From contig WYBB01000013.1 in the NCBI GenBank assembly GCA_011526585.1, forward strand, positions 1 to 43,758: a DNA stretch of 43,758 nucleotides, in the 5' to 3' direction. The position numbers and the translations under genes are program-made. The DNA is from Deltaproteobacteria bacterium. Lineage in GTDB: Bacteria; Myxococcota_A; UBA9042; PHBI01. Shown here one piece after another: positions 27,540 through 35,653 of this stretch (position 1 is the stretch's first letter; every line of letters begins with the position of its first letter). The notes below the pieces were generated by a model. The model worked only from the letters and a program-made list of their open reading frames with translations. It was not told the DNA's origin and did not search any database.

Positions 27540-29008
27540 TGCTTGCCACCGACATCGACATCGAGCTCCTGACCCCTGTCTCCTTGCCTGCCCGGTCGCG
27601 CTCGCTCGACGACGCAGGCTCGCGTCGCACGATACCGGGGGCAGCCCTGCTCGGCGCCTGCGCGAAAGCGCTACACGATGCCCTCTTCGCCGACGACGCC
27701 TTCCGCATCTTCCAGACCAACGCCGTCATCTTCGGCGACGGATTCCCCGTCTTGGGAGACGACGCCCTCCGACCCCTGCCGCGCTCACTGCACGTCGCCA
27801 AGCACGGCGACGCCGAAGAGCTGCTCAACCTCGTCGATGACGACGTTCGCGCTCAGCTCTTGGATACCAACACCCAGATCGAGCCGGTCGGCGGCTTCAC
27901 CTTCATCAATGATGACGCCACCGCTGGAGCCCGTATCGAAACGGAAGTCACGATGCGCACCTCGGTGCACCCGGGAGGACGCGCGGCGGAGGGGCTGCTC
28001 TTCACCATCAGCACGCTACCGGCGGGGCTCGTCTTCCGGTCGTCCATCCGAGCCCGTGACGCCGCGGATCTCGACCGGGTGCTGGCTCATCTCGAGGGTG
28101 ATCGTTTCATCGGGCGCGCGCGCGGAACCGAGCTCGGGCGCGTACGGATCCGGCGCCACGGTACTGCGCGACCCTCCGCCGCCCCGCCCTCCGGGGCCAG
28201 CCGTCTCTGCTTCTTCGCGGCCAGCTCGCTGGCCTTGCGCGATCGGCTGACGGGCATGCCGACGCTCACCCCTCGCGCCGTGGACTTCGGCCTCCCCGCG
28301 GACTGGCGACTCGATGCCCACGCGAGCTTCATCCGCGTCGAGCGCTACACGCCCCACCATGGCAAGCGCAACCTGCCCGACCTCGAGCGTCAGCTCATCG
28401 AGTCGGGCTCGGTGCTCACCTTCTCCGGGCCGTCGCGGTTCGACCCCGAGGTGCTCACACGCGTTCTCGAAGGCGGCGTCGGCGAGTACCGCAACACCGG
28501 TCTTGGGGCCGTCCGGCTGCTGGCGGGCCGCTTGCTCGAGGGACGCCTGCCCCGACCGGGAGTCACCTCGCTGTTCCCAGACAACGCGGCTGCTCAGGCG
28601 CCCTCTCCGAGCGACGAGCTCTTCGATTGGGCGCGAGCCCGTGCAACGGATCTCGGCAGGGCGCGCGAGCTTTTCGCATGGGCCTTCGACAAGGCCGATG
28701 CGGCCGCGCGGTGGGGACTCCCACCCGCCCAATGGGGCGAGCTCAGACGGCGGGCCAGAGAGGCACGGATCCGTGACGTCGAACCCAAGCGTTTCCGTGC
28801 GGAGATCAGGCGCCACCTGGAGACCGGCATCGCCAAGCTGGACAAGCTGTGGGGACAGGCGCTTTCCGGCCGCAAGCTCAGCGACCATCTCGACCAGATG
28901 CTCTTCGAACAGCTCGCAGGCCACCTGGATCCCGCTGGCGCCCTCGAACAACTCGCCGAGCTGACGGTGCGCAAGATGCCCAAGGAGGACCGCGATGAGT
29001 CTCGCTGA
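27539..29008 (+). CDS. csx10: Csx10 (Cas5-like) with a C-terminal helical, Cas11-like extension
   Basis: The protein has 489 residues. Residues 1-345 are Csx10-like: LLTPVSLPARSRSLDDAGSR, TIPGAALLGACAKAL (31-45), FGDGFPVLGDDALRPLPRSL and the glycine-rich RAMP loop GEYRNTGLGAVRLL (316-328). Csx10 replaces Cas5 in type III-D and should cap the crRNA 5' handle. After a linker rich in Ala, Pro and Ser (350-360), residues 360-480 are almost entirely charged helices (for example ELFAWAFDKADAAARWG and LSDHLDQMLFEQLAGHL). No separate small-subunit gene exists in the locus, so this tail is the best candidate for Cas11. The assignment rests on length, helicity and comparison with the Cas7-Cas5-Cas11 fusion of III-Dv. 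Confidence 0.8.
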   Translation: MLATDIDIELLTPVSLPARSRSLDDAGSRRTIPGAALLGACAKALHDALFADDAFRIFQTNAVIFGDGFPVLGDDALRPLPRSLHVAKHGDAEELLNLVDDDVRAQLLDTNTQIEPVGGFTFINDDATAGARIETEVTMRTSVHPGGRAAEGLLFTISTLPAGLVFRSSIRARDAADLDRVLAHLEGDRFIGRARGTELGRVRIRRHGTARPSAAPPSGASRLCFFAASSLALRDRLTGMPTLTPRAVDFGLPADWRLDAHASFIRVERYTPHHGKRNLPDLERQLIESGSVLTFSGPSRFDPEVLTRVLEGGVGEYRNTGLGAVRLLAGRLLEGRLPRPGVTSLFPDNAAAQAPSPSDELFDWARARATDLGRARELFAWAFDKADAAARWGLPPAQWGELRRRAREARIRDVEPKRFRAEIRRHLETGIAKLDKLWGQALSGRKLSDHLDQMLFEQLAGHLDPAGALEQLAELTVRKMPKEDRDESR

Positions 29009-30482
29009 TCAGCTCCGCTTCGAGCTCGCCCGCGTCACCATCGAGACGCGTTCGCCCCTGCTCATCGGTGTCGAAGGCGGCGACGGCTTCCACGATGCCC
29101 TCTTCACCACCGACGCCAACGGCCTGCCGACGATCCCGGGCGAGAGTCTCGCAGGGATCCTGCGGCACGCGCTCGCAGAAGGACGCGATCCCTCCACCGC
29201 CGAGCGATGCAAGAAGGCCTTCGGCTATCAGGATGGCGATACCGGGGACAGCTCTGCGGTCGAGATCTCCTGGGCCCAGGTACACGGCTCGGACGACCGC
29301 CCAGTCGCCTTCCGCGGCGCAACTCTCGATGACGAGGTGCTCGCCTTCCTCGCGGCCGGTGCGATCCGCGACCACGTGCGCCTCGACATGAACGGTGTCG
29401 CCTACGAAGGCGCCAAGTTCGATGAGCTCGTGGTGCCCGCAGGCGCTCGCTTCACATTCGAAATCCGGGTCCTCGAGCGCGCTGGCCTTCCTCTCCACGA
29501 GTTGCTCCGCTTCCTCGATCGGCCCGAGACGGCCATCGGCCGCGGGAGCCGTCGCGGGCTCGGACATCTCGCCATCGTCCGCGCCGTCGGGCGCAAGTTC
29601 GATCTGACCCGCCCGGAGGACCGCAAGATCTGGGAGACGCTGCCCGTGGCGGTCCACCTCCCGCTCCCCAGGGGCTACCTCGAGCCTCTCGACCATCGCG
29701 ACAAGCTCCAACCCCCCGCCGGCGGCGCACCCGAACCGATTGCACGCCAGTGGCACAGCGGCGTGCTCGAGCTCTCACCGATGGGTACCTGGTACGTGGG
29801 CGGCACGATCGACCCTGGCCTGCCGGATCGCCCGCGCAAGGACGGCACCCTCAAGACATCCGATCGATTCCCGATGGCCGAGCGTTTCGTGACGTGGGAA
29901 GGGGGCCAGGGTCGGGTGAGCGCGCGCCACCGCTGGCTCCTGCCCGCTTCATCGCTCAAGGGCGCGCTGCGACATCGCGTCGCGTTCCACGCAAGGCGCC
30001 TCTCACGGCAGTTCGCGCCGGGCGACGCGAGCTCCCCCGGCTGGGCACCGGAAGCGTCCCATCCCTTCGAGACCTACTGGTTCGGGCAAGCCCGTGGTGA
30101 CGATGAGCTCGATGCGTGGGGGCGCGAGCGGCAAGGACCTCCTGGCCGGGTCATGCTCTCGGACGCCTGTATCGACATGGCCGAGTCGCCGGACAAGGAC
30201 CTCCACGCCTTCGAGCACGTGAGCCTCGATCGCTTCACGCAGGGCCCCATCGACGGTCGCCTCTTCGACGAGCTGGCGCTCAACAAGCCCGGTCTCAAGC
30301 TCAAGATCCCGATTGCCGTCGCGGACTCCTCCGCCACGCCCGAAGAGCGTGCCGCGCTCGCGGCTGCATTGCAGGACCTGTGCGAGGGGCGTCTGTGGAT
30401 CGGAGCCGCGGGCAGCCGAGGTCATGGAGAGCTTCGCGGAAGCATCAAATGGGACGGCCCCGATCCCCTGGCGCGGAGGTAG
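28995..30482 (+). CDS. Double Cas7 (Cas7-2x-like) subunit
   Basis: The 495-residue protein has two Csm3-like RAMP domains in tandem. Domain 1 (about 10-215) has LIGVEGGDGFHDALFTTD, TIPGESLAGILRHAL (46-60) and the loop GRGSRRGLGHL (182-192). Domain 2 (about 250-490) has LLPASSLKGALRHRVAFHAR (315-334), a HVSLDRFTQGPIDGRLF strand as in other Cas7 proteins, and GAAGSRGHGEL (470-480). Two backbone positions in one chain match Cas7-2x of III-Dv complexes. Candidate catalytic aspartates in domain 1 are D30 and D34; in domain 2 none could be assigned with confidence. The start follows AAGGAGG and overlaps the Csx10 gene by 14 bp. Confidence 0.8.
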   Translation: MSLADQLRFELARVTIETRSPLLIGVEGGDGFHDALFTTDANGLPTIPGESLAGILRHALAEGRDPSTAERCKKAFGYQDGDTGDSSAVEISWAQVHGSDDRPVAFRGATLDDEVLAFLAAGAIRDHVRLDMNGVAYEGAKFDELVVPAGARFTFEIRVLERAGLPLHELLRFLDRPETAIGRGSRRGLGHLAIVRAVGRKFDLTRPEDRKIWETLPVAVHLPLPRGYLEPLDHRDKLQPPAGGAPEPIARQWHSGVLELSPMGTWYVGGTIDPGLPDRPRKDGTLKTSDRFPMAERFVTWEGGQGRVSARHRWLLPASSLKGALRHRVAFHARRLSRQFAPGDASSPGWAPEASHPFETYWFGQARGDDELDAWGRERQGPPGRVMLSDACIDMAESPDKDLHAFEHVSLDRFTQGPIDGRLFDELALNKPGLKLKIPIAVADSSATPEERAALAAALQDLCEGRLWIGAAGSRGHGELRGSIKWDGPDPLARR

Positions 30483-30485
30483 TTG

Positions 30486-30926
30486 ATGCCTGAGATCCCA
30501 ACCGATTGGCGCACCTGTTCCCTCGAGATCGAAGCCCTTGGCGGCTTCGAGACGTGGGAGGACGCGTGGAAGACTCTGCCGCACCAAGGCCAGGGCTGGG
30601 TCATGGCGCCGGACGCCGTGCTCCGCTTCGCGCCATCGTCCGCGCGCCGCTTCCTCGCGGCCGAGGTCTCGGACGGCGGTGACACCTCGGTTAACGTCCG
30701 CTTCGATGGAGACCGCTGGAATGCGTGGCGCTACGGACGGCGCGACGGGACCACGCACCGCGAACGGATCCGCAGATTTGCGGCCGTGCGTGTCGAAGGA
30801 GGGCCGCCGGGCGCGCTCGAATACGCCGAGTACTGGCACTTTGCCGCCGATCCGCTCGACCCGGCGATGAAGGTCTGGACCCCCTGCGCGGCGCGCTTCC
30901 TGCGCTTCGTCACCGAGGAGAGCTGA
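30486..30926 (+). CDS. Small protein in the Csx19 position
   Basis: The protein has 146 residues. A beta-rich core (VSDGGDTSVNVRFDGDRWNA, then RERIRRFAAVRVEG) is followed by YAEYWHFAADPLDPAMKVW and an Arg/Phe-rich end. It has no cysteine-rich or nuclease motif. The position between the double Cas7 and the TIGR03986-type Cas7 is where Csx19 occurs in III-D loci, and the size is close. Direct sequence similarity to Csx19 (TIGR03984) could not be shown by eye, so the name is by position only. It is unlikely to be the helical Cas11. It is coupled on both sides (gaps of 3 bp and 1 bp). Confidence 0.6.
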   Translation: MPEIPTDWRTCSLEIEALGGFETWEDAWKTLPHQGQGWVMAPDAVLRFAPSSARRFLAAEVSDGGDTSVNVRFDGDRWNAWRYGRRDGTTHRERIRRFAAVRVEGGPPGALEYAEYWHFAADPLDPAMKVWTPCAARFLRFVTEES

Positions 30927-30927
30927 C

Positions 30928-33228
30928 ATGACGCAACGCGGATACCCGCCTCGCGGGGGTCGATTCGGTGGACATGGCGGTCGCGGCAGCGGCGGTTTCG
31001 AGCGCTCCGATCGCCAGGAGCAGCTCGCCGAGATCACGGCACCGTACGGCTTCGTGCCCCTGGGTCCGGTGGTCGAGCCGCCCTGGCTCCAACGCGCAAC
31101 GGAGGTGCCCTTCCTCCACGACGTCCCATTCGAGGATGGGCTCTGCGGCACCTTCGACGTCGTCGTCGAGGCCGAGACACCGATCTGCGTCGCTGGCCGA
31201 AGCGATGAACGTGAGCGCCGCCCATGCCGGATTGGCAGCACGTACGCGATCCCTGGCAGCGGGCTCCGCGGCGCGCTGCGCAATGTGGTCGAGATCGCGA
31301 GCTTCTCACGCATGACGCTGGTCAATGACCACCGATACGCGGTGCGCGACCTGCAGAACCGCGAGCTCTACCTCGGCCACATGGCCGACATGCTCACCAA
31401 CCTGCGCACCCACAAGAAGGAGCCGATGCCGCTCGTCAATGCCGGTTGGCTTGAAAAGCCAAAGGTCGGCGAGGCCGAGGGCGACGATTCCCCGGCCATC
31501 ATCCGCCCCTGCCACTTCGGCAAGATCGAGTACGCCCACCTCCAGGACGAAGCGCGCAAGCGCGGCATCAGCGGCTTCAACCCTGGCGAGAAACAGTCCT
31601 CGGTCGACAAGTACAAGAAGTGGGGCGACAAGTCCTTGGAGATCCAGACGCAGATCACCCTGGCGCGGATGCCGCAGCCGCCGCAGATCATCTCCGAGTT
31701 CGGCAAGATCGACGGCCAGGGCAAATCGATCCATGGCACCCTGGTCTTCACCGGCCAACCCAACCGCCACGATCCGGAACGCAAGTCCAAGGGCAAAGGC
31801 GCCGGCAACGCCAAGCACCACGACTTCGTCTTCTACGGCGAGGTCACGAAGAAGATCCGCATCAGCAAGAAGGCCTTCGCGGACTTCGAGTTCGCCCACG
31901 CGGACCGGGGTCAACAGCACCGCATGCAGGATGCACCCAACGCGGAGTGGAAGTACTGGAAGGATCGCTTCGAAAGAGGCGGCCGTGTCCCGGTCTTCTT
32001 CCTCCTGACCAAGGACGGCGAGTTCCGGGCGATGGGCCTGGCGATGATGTTCCGCTTGTCCTATGCCTTCAGCATCCACGACGTCCTGGAGCGCAGCGGC
32101 CACTCCCCCAAGGCCCCCGGCCTCGATCTCGCCGAGGGCCTCTTCGGCACCGTCCGCAAGCTCACTACCAAGAAGACGCTGACCCTGCGGGGTCGGGTAC
32201 AGATCGGCCACGCCTATGCCCAAGGCGCACCGAAAGAAGAGCCTTCGCGCCAGGTCGTGCTCGGCGCCCCCAAGGCGAGCTACTATCCCAACTACGTCAC
32301 TCAGTCCGGCCCCAACGGTCGAGCCGCGACGACTCGTGACGGCAAGCCCCTCTACGAAACCTACATGTCGGAGGGGTCGCGCCTGCGAGGCTGGAAGCGA
32401 TATCACGCTCAGCAGCGCCCGACGCAGCAGGTCCACCCCCGCAATGTCAACCTCGCAAACGTCGGCACGACCTTCCGCCCCCTCGCCGCGGGCACGCGCT
32501 TCACGGCCACGGTGAACATTCACAACCTCCGGCCGGCCGAGCTCGGCGCGCTCCTCTGGGCGATCGACTTCGGCGGCGACGCCGGAGCGCGGCACACCCT
32601 CGGCCTCGCACGTCCGCTCGGCTATGGTCGCTGCCGGCTCCACGTAACCAACTGGCGTGTCCGACGCCTCATCGACGGCGAGGACGCCGACCAAGGGGCA
32701 GCGGTCACCGCCTTCACATCCTTCATGGAGGCGCAGCTCGGCGGACAATGGGCCGCGTCCCACGCGATCCATGAGCTCATCGCCCTCGCCCAACCCAAGG
32801 ATCCCGATTCGGTCCGCTACCAGCGCCTCGACTCCGAAGCGCGGATCAACGAGTTCGCAGACGCCAAGAAACCGGGTCTCGGGCTCGCTCTGAAGGCCTG
32901 GGCCCAAGGGGCAGTACCTCGATTGGCGCTCTCGGGAGAGCTGGAACCTCGAGGTGGGCGTTCGAAGGCCTCACAATCACAGGTCCCCGAGGTGGCACGG
33001 GCCGCTCCACCCAGGGCCCCTCCCCCAAAGTGGCGGCGAGGTGACCGACTCGAGGTCGAGCTCCTCCAGCTCAACAAGAAGGGCAAGTGGCAGAGCGAGG
33101 CCATTCACTTCGACGCGAAAGGCACGATCGAAGGAAGTCCGCCCGCAGATGCCGAAAAGGGCAAGGTCTACTCAGTCGAGGTAGTGGTCGGTAGTGACCC
33201 GAAGAACCTCAACCTGAAATGGCCATGA
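30928..33228 (+). CDS. TIGR03986-family RAMP, Cas7 with large insertion
   Basis: The 766-residue protein begins with a Gly/Arg-rich tail (residues 1-24). The Cas7 part has AGRSDERERR, YAIPGSGLRGALRNVVE (106-122) and then a family-specific block: EIASFSRMTLVNDHRYAVRD, the KHHDFVFYGEV and EFAHADRGQQH stretches, PVFFL, GLAMMFRLSYAFSIHD, LAEGLFGTV, GRVQIGHAYAQ and VLGAPKASYYPNYV. Near residue 530 comes HNLRPAELGALLWAIDFGG and the glycine loop GLARPLGYGRCRL. These are hallmarks of TIGR03986. In III-Dv this is the Cas7-insertion subunit. Residues 690-766 form a basic linker and a small beta-barrel-like end. It is the last effector subunit gene before a 95-bp gap. Confidence 0.87.
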   Translation: MTQRGYPPRGGRFGGHGGRGSGGFERSDRQEQLAEITAPYGFVPLGPVVEPPWLQRATEVPFLHDVPFEDGLCGTFDVVVEAETPICVAGRSDERERRPCRIGSTYAIPGSGLRGALRNVVEIASFSRMTLVNDHRYAVRDLQNRELYLGHMADMLTNLRTHKKEPMPLVNAGWLEKPKVGEAEGDDSPAIIRPCHFGKIEYAHLQDEARKRGISGFNPGEKQSSVDKYKKWGDKSLEIQTQITLARMPQPPQIISEFGKIDGQGKSIHGTLVFTGQPNRHDPERKSKGKGAGNAKHHDFVFYGEVTKKIRISKKAFADFEFAHADRGQQHRMQDAPNAEWKYWKDRFERGGRVPVFFLLTKDGEFRAMGLAMMFRLSYAFSIHDVLERSGHSPKAPGLDLAEGLFGTVRKLTTKKTLTLRGRVQIGHAYAQGAPKEEPSRQVVLGAPKASYYPNYVTQSGPNGRAATTRDGKPLYETYMSEGSRLRGWKRYHAQQRPTQQVHPRNVNLANVGTTFRPLAAGTRFTATVNIHNLRPAELGALLWAIDFGGDAGARHTLGLARPLGYGRCRLHVTNWRVRRLIDGEDADQGAAVTAFTSFMEAQLGGQWAASHAIHELIALAQPKDPDSVRYQRLDSEARINEFADAKKPGLGLALKAWAQGAVPRLALSGELEPRGGRSKASQSQVPEVARAAPPRAPPPKWRRGDRLEVELLQLNKKGKWQSEAIHFDAKGTIEGSPPADAEKGKVYSVEVVVGSDPKNLNLKWP

Positions 33229-33323
33229 GGTAGCGCCGCATGCGCCACCGGAGTCCGTGTTCATTAGGACCGTCGTTAGCTACCGCGCGGCGCCAAGTGT
33301 ATCTTCGCCGTGGAGGACGCACC

Positions 33324-33590
33324 ATGACACACGTCCGCACGTTCCGCTCGACCGTCACCTTTGATCGAAGCCTTCAGGTGCCCGACAACGCCCTGACAGT
33401 CGGTGCGATGAACATCGTGTCGTCACCGAGCAACCCGCAGCTCGACGAGGGGCGGGCGGTGCGGCGCGCTGATCGGACGCGGTTGGCCGGAGAGCTCGAG
33501 GGCAGGATCCAGATCGCGGACGATGCCTTCGCGCCCCTGACCGAAGAGGAGCTCGAGGTATGGTACAGTCCGTTGGACCCTTACACATGA
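33324..33590 (+). CDS. Solitary antitoxin-like protein (DUF2281-type)
   Basis: The 88-residue protein is a paralogue of the antitoxin at 33706: both share F-R-x-T-x-T-x-D-R-x-L-x-V-P-D-x-A at the N-terminus and I/V-A-D-D-x-x-A-P-L-x-x-x-x-L near the C-terminus, the latter typical of DUF2281/VapB-like antitoxins. No toxin gene follows it; 115 bp later the second antitoxin starts. GGAGGA precedes the ATG. It is probably a duplicate whose toxin was lost, perhaps acting in regulation of the intact pair. Confidence 0.65.
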   Translation: MTHVRTFRSTVTFDRSLQVPDNALTVGAMNIVSSPSNPQLDEGRAVRRADRTRLAGELEGRIQIADDAFAPLTEEELEVWYSPLDPYT

Positions 33591-33705
33591 GGCTCCCCGT
33601 CGACTCCCAGATCAGAATGACACCTTGGCCATCGGGCGCCGGTACCATCGGGCGCGGAGGCGATCGTCGAGTCGCGCGGCGATGCTCGACATCGCAGGAG
33701 GCACC

Positions 33706-33975
33706 ATGACCCAAGCTCGCAAGTTTCGCGCGACCATCACCTCGGACCGGACCCTTCGGGTCCCCGACGACGCTCCGACTGGTCCCGTTCTGGTGACAAT
33801 TGAGTCGTCGCTTCCGGAGGGCGATACCGTGGCACAGCCTGAAATGGCAGCAAAACCGCGACCCGGCGAAGGCAGCTGGCGCGGACTCGTCACGGTGGCG
33901 GACGACTTCGACGCCCCACTGCCCGACGACATCCTGAACGACTTCGAGGGCGAATCCGAAAACGCAGGCTCTTGA
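33706..33975 (+). CDS. VapB-like antitoxin (DUF2281-type)
   Basis: The 89-residue protein has an N-terminal beta part (KFRATITSDRTLRVPDDAP) and a C-terminal VTVADDFDAPLPDDILNDFE, the ADDFDxPLPxDILxxFE motif of antitoxins paired with PIN toxins. AGGAGG precedes the ATG at 33706. A longer frame upstream has no ribosome site. The toxin gene starts 1 bp after its stop. It should bind and silence the toxin and repress their promoter. Its position inside the CRISPR operon is unusual. Confidence 0.78.
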   Translation: MTQARKFRATITSDRTLRVPDDAPTGPVLVTIESSLPEGDTVAQPEMAAKPRPGEGSWRGLVTVADDFDAPLPDDILNDFEGESENAGS

Positions 33976-33976
33976 C

Positions 33977-34372
33977 ATGAAGTACCTCCTCGACACGCAC
34001 GTGCTCATCTGGCGACACCTTTCGCCCGAGCGATTGGCGCCGGAGGTTCGCGCTGTGCTCCAGGAGACGAGCAACGACGTCTGCGTCTCGATCGCTTCGG
34101 CGTGGGAGATGTCGATCAAGGCCCGCATCGGCAAGCTCTCCGTCCCTGACACGGCTGCGCGCTTGTTCCGAGATACGGTCGCCATGTCGGCGTATGACGT
34201 GGTCGACATCTCGCTCGCACACATCGCCTGCCTCGATTCGCTGCCCCTCCATCATCGCGATCCCTTCGACCGGCTCCTGGTCGCACAGGCGATCGTCGAG
34301 GAGTGCGTTCTCGTGACTGCGGACGTTCAGCTTCGAGCGTACCCGACGTCAGTACTCTGGGCTCCGGCATGA
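33977..34372 (+). CDS. VapC-like PIN-domain ribonuclease toxin
   Basis: The 131-residue PIN domain has its four acidic positions: D6 in LLDTHVLIW, E in SAWEMSIKARIGKL, D in HHRDPFDRLLVAQA and D in VTADVQL. PIN toxins of this family cut RNA (often tRNA or rRNA) and stop growth when the antitoxin is lost. The stop codon overlaps the start of the Csx1-like gene (ATGA at 34369), so toxin and CARF nuclease are probably translated together. A link with CRISPR immunity, either stabilising the locus or giving a second dormancy arm, is inference. Confidence 0.85.
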   Translation: MKYLLDTHVLIWRHLSPERLAPEVRAVLQETSNDVCVSIASAWEMSIKARIGKLSVPDTAARLFRDTVAMSAYDVVDISLAHIACLDSLPLHHRDPFDRLLVAQAIVEECVLVTADVQLRAYPTSVLWAPA

Positions 34373-35640
34373 CGACGCGCCTCGTTTCCGTCCTCGGCCT
34401 AGGTCCTCATGCCGAACCGCCGCACTACGCCGCAACCGCCTACCAGAGCTCGGACGGCCTAACGACGTCGATCACGCCGCTGGTCCAGCGTGCACTCGTC
34501 GAGCTCGAGCCGGAGATCGGCTCGGTGGTGCTGTTGGGCACGAGCGAGGTGAAGACCCGCTGGATCGACACCGGCCTTGCACGCAGCGTCATCGGCCGCG
34601 ACTTCGGGTTCACGTCGCTCCCTGCTGGCGCGACCTCCGACGAGCGGTGGCAGATCTTCCACAAGGTCGCGCGCGTCCTGCGCGCCGATCCCATCGACGA
34701 CCTCGAGGACGTCGAACCCGACGCCATCACCTTCGACGTCACCCATGGCTATCGTCTCCAACCCATGCTCGGCCTCGCGGCGTTGGCCTACGTCCGGTCC
34801 GACGAGGCACGCGACGGATTCGACCCGACGCCCGTGCGAGTCACCTATGGCGCCTACGAAGCGCGCGACGTCGTCACAAACGTCGCGCCGATCTGGGATC
34901 TCACCGAGCTGATCGTCGCCGCCGAGTGGAACGCCGCCTTCGATGCATTTCTCCGATATGGCCGTGCCGACGAAGTGCATCGGCTCGCCTTCGATACCGC
35001 CCGCACCCACCGCCGCGATCCGCCTTCATCCAAAGCGCTCGAGGCGTTCGCGAAGGCGGCGCGTCGCTTCGCTGACGACGCCGCGCTCGCCCGCACCTCG
35101 AGCATCTTCCAGACATCAGCCGAGGCGCTGCGCCGGGCCATTTCGCATCCAGATCTCCAGGGCTGGCTTGCGCGTCTCCCCGTGCTCGCAAGCCCGCTCG
35201 AGACGCTCTCTCTTCGTCTCCGCCGCCTCCGTAGCGCGACGGTCGTTTCCAGGGAGGGCCTGTTGGCCCAGGCGGCGCTCGCCAGAGCTCAATTCGAGAC
35301 CGGCCAGTTCGCCAGCGCCGCCGTCGCCATCCGGGAAGGACTCACGGACCTCGCCGCCGTGGTGATCGGAGAGGGCTCCACCCTCGAGCCGGATCTGCGA
35401 CGTCCCACCCATCAGGCACGTGACGCCGTCGAGGCACGGCTGAAGAAACTCGAGGGCGATCCGCAGCGCTCGGCGCTCCGGCCCATTGGAGAACTGCGAC
35501 ACCGATTCAAGAGAGTGCGCAACGACATCCTGCACGGCGGCCGCGACAGGCCTCGCGCAGCTCCCGACATTCGTGAAGAGCTGCGGCGCGCAGTCGACGA
35601 GTTCTCCCACCTGATCGAGCGGCTCTTGCGCTCGGGCTGA
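34369..35640 (+). CDS. csx1: Csx1-like CARF-HEPN ribonuclease with DxTHG motif
   Basis: The protein has 423 residues. The N-terminal CARF domain has SVLGLG at the start and the DxTHG signature (FDVTHGYR, residues 122-129). The C-terminal helical part carries the HEPN active site RNDILH (R384-x4-H389), the R-x4-6-H pattern of metal-independent RNases. Csx1/Csm6 proteins bind cyclic oligoadenylate made by Cas10 and then cut RNA without sequence specificity. With an intact GGDD in Cas10 this gene completes a signalling route. The start is ATG at 34369, overlapping the toxin's stop. Confidence 0.87.
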   Translation: MTTRLVSVLGLGPHAEPPHYAATAYQSSDGLTTSITPLVQRALVELEPEIGSVVLLGTSEVKTRWIDTGLARSVIGRDFGFTSLPAGATSDERWQIFHKVARVLRADPIDDLEDVEPDAITFDVTHGYRLQPMLGLAALAYVRSDEARDGFDPTPVRVTYGAYEARDVVTNVAPIWDLTELIVAAEWNAAFDAFLRYGRADEVHRLAFDTARTHRRDPPSSKALEAFAKAARRFADDAALARTSSIFQTSAEALRRAISHPDLQGWLARLPVLASPLETLSLRLRRLRSATVVSREGLLAQAALARAQFETGQFASAAVAIREGLTDLAAVVIGEGSTLEPDLRRPTHQARDAVEARLKKLEGDPQRSALRPIGELRHRFKRVRNDILHGGRDRPRAAPDIREELRRAVDEFSHLIERLLRSG

Positions 35641-35653
35641 GGAGTTTCACGCT

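Noticed and set aside
33229..33323. A terminator separating the effector genes from the TA and CARF genes
   Set aside because: No convincing stem-loop is present in the 95-bp gap, so one transcript remains possible.
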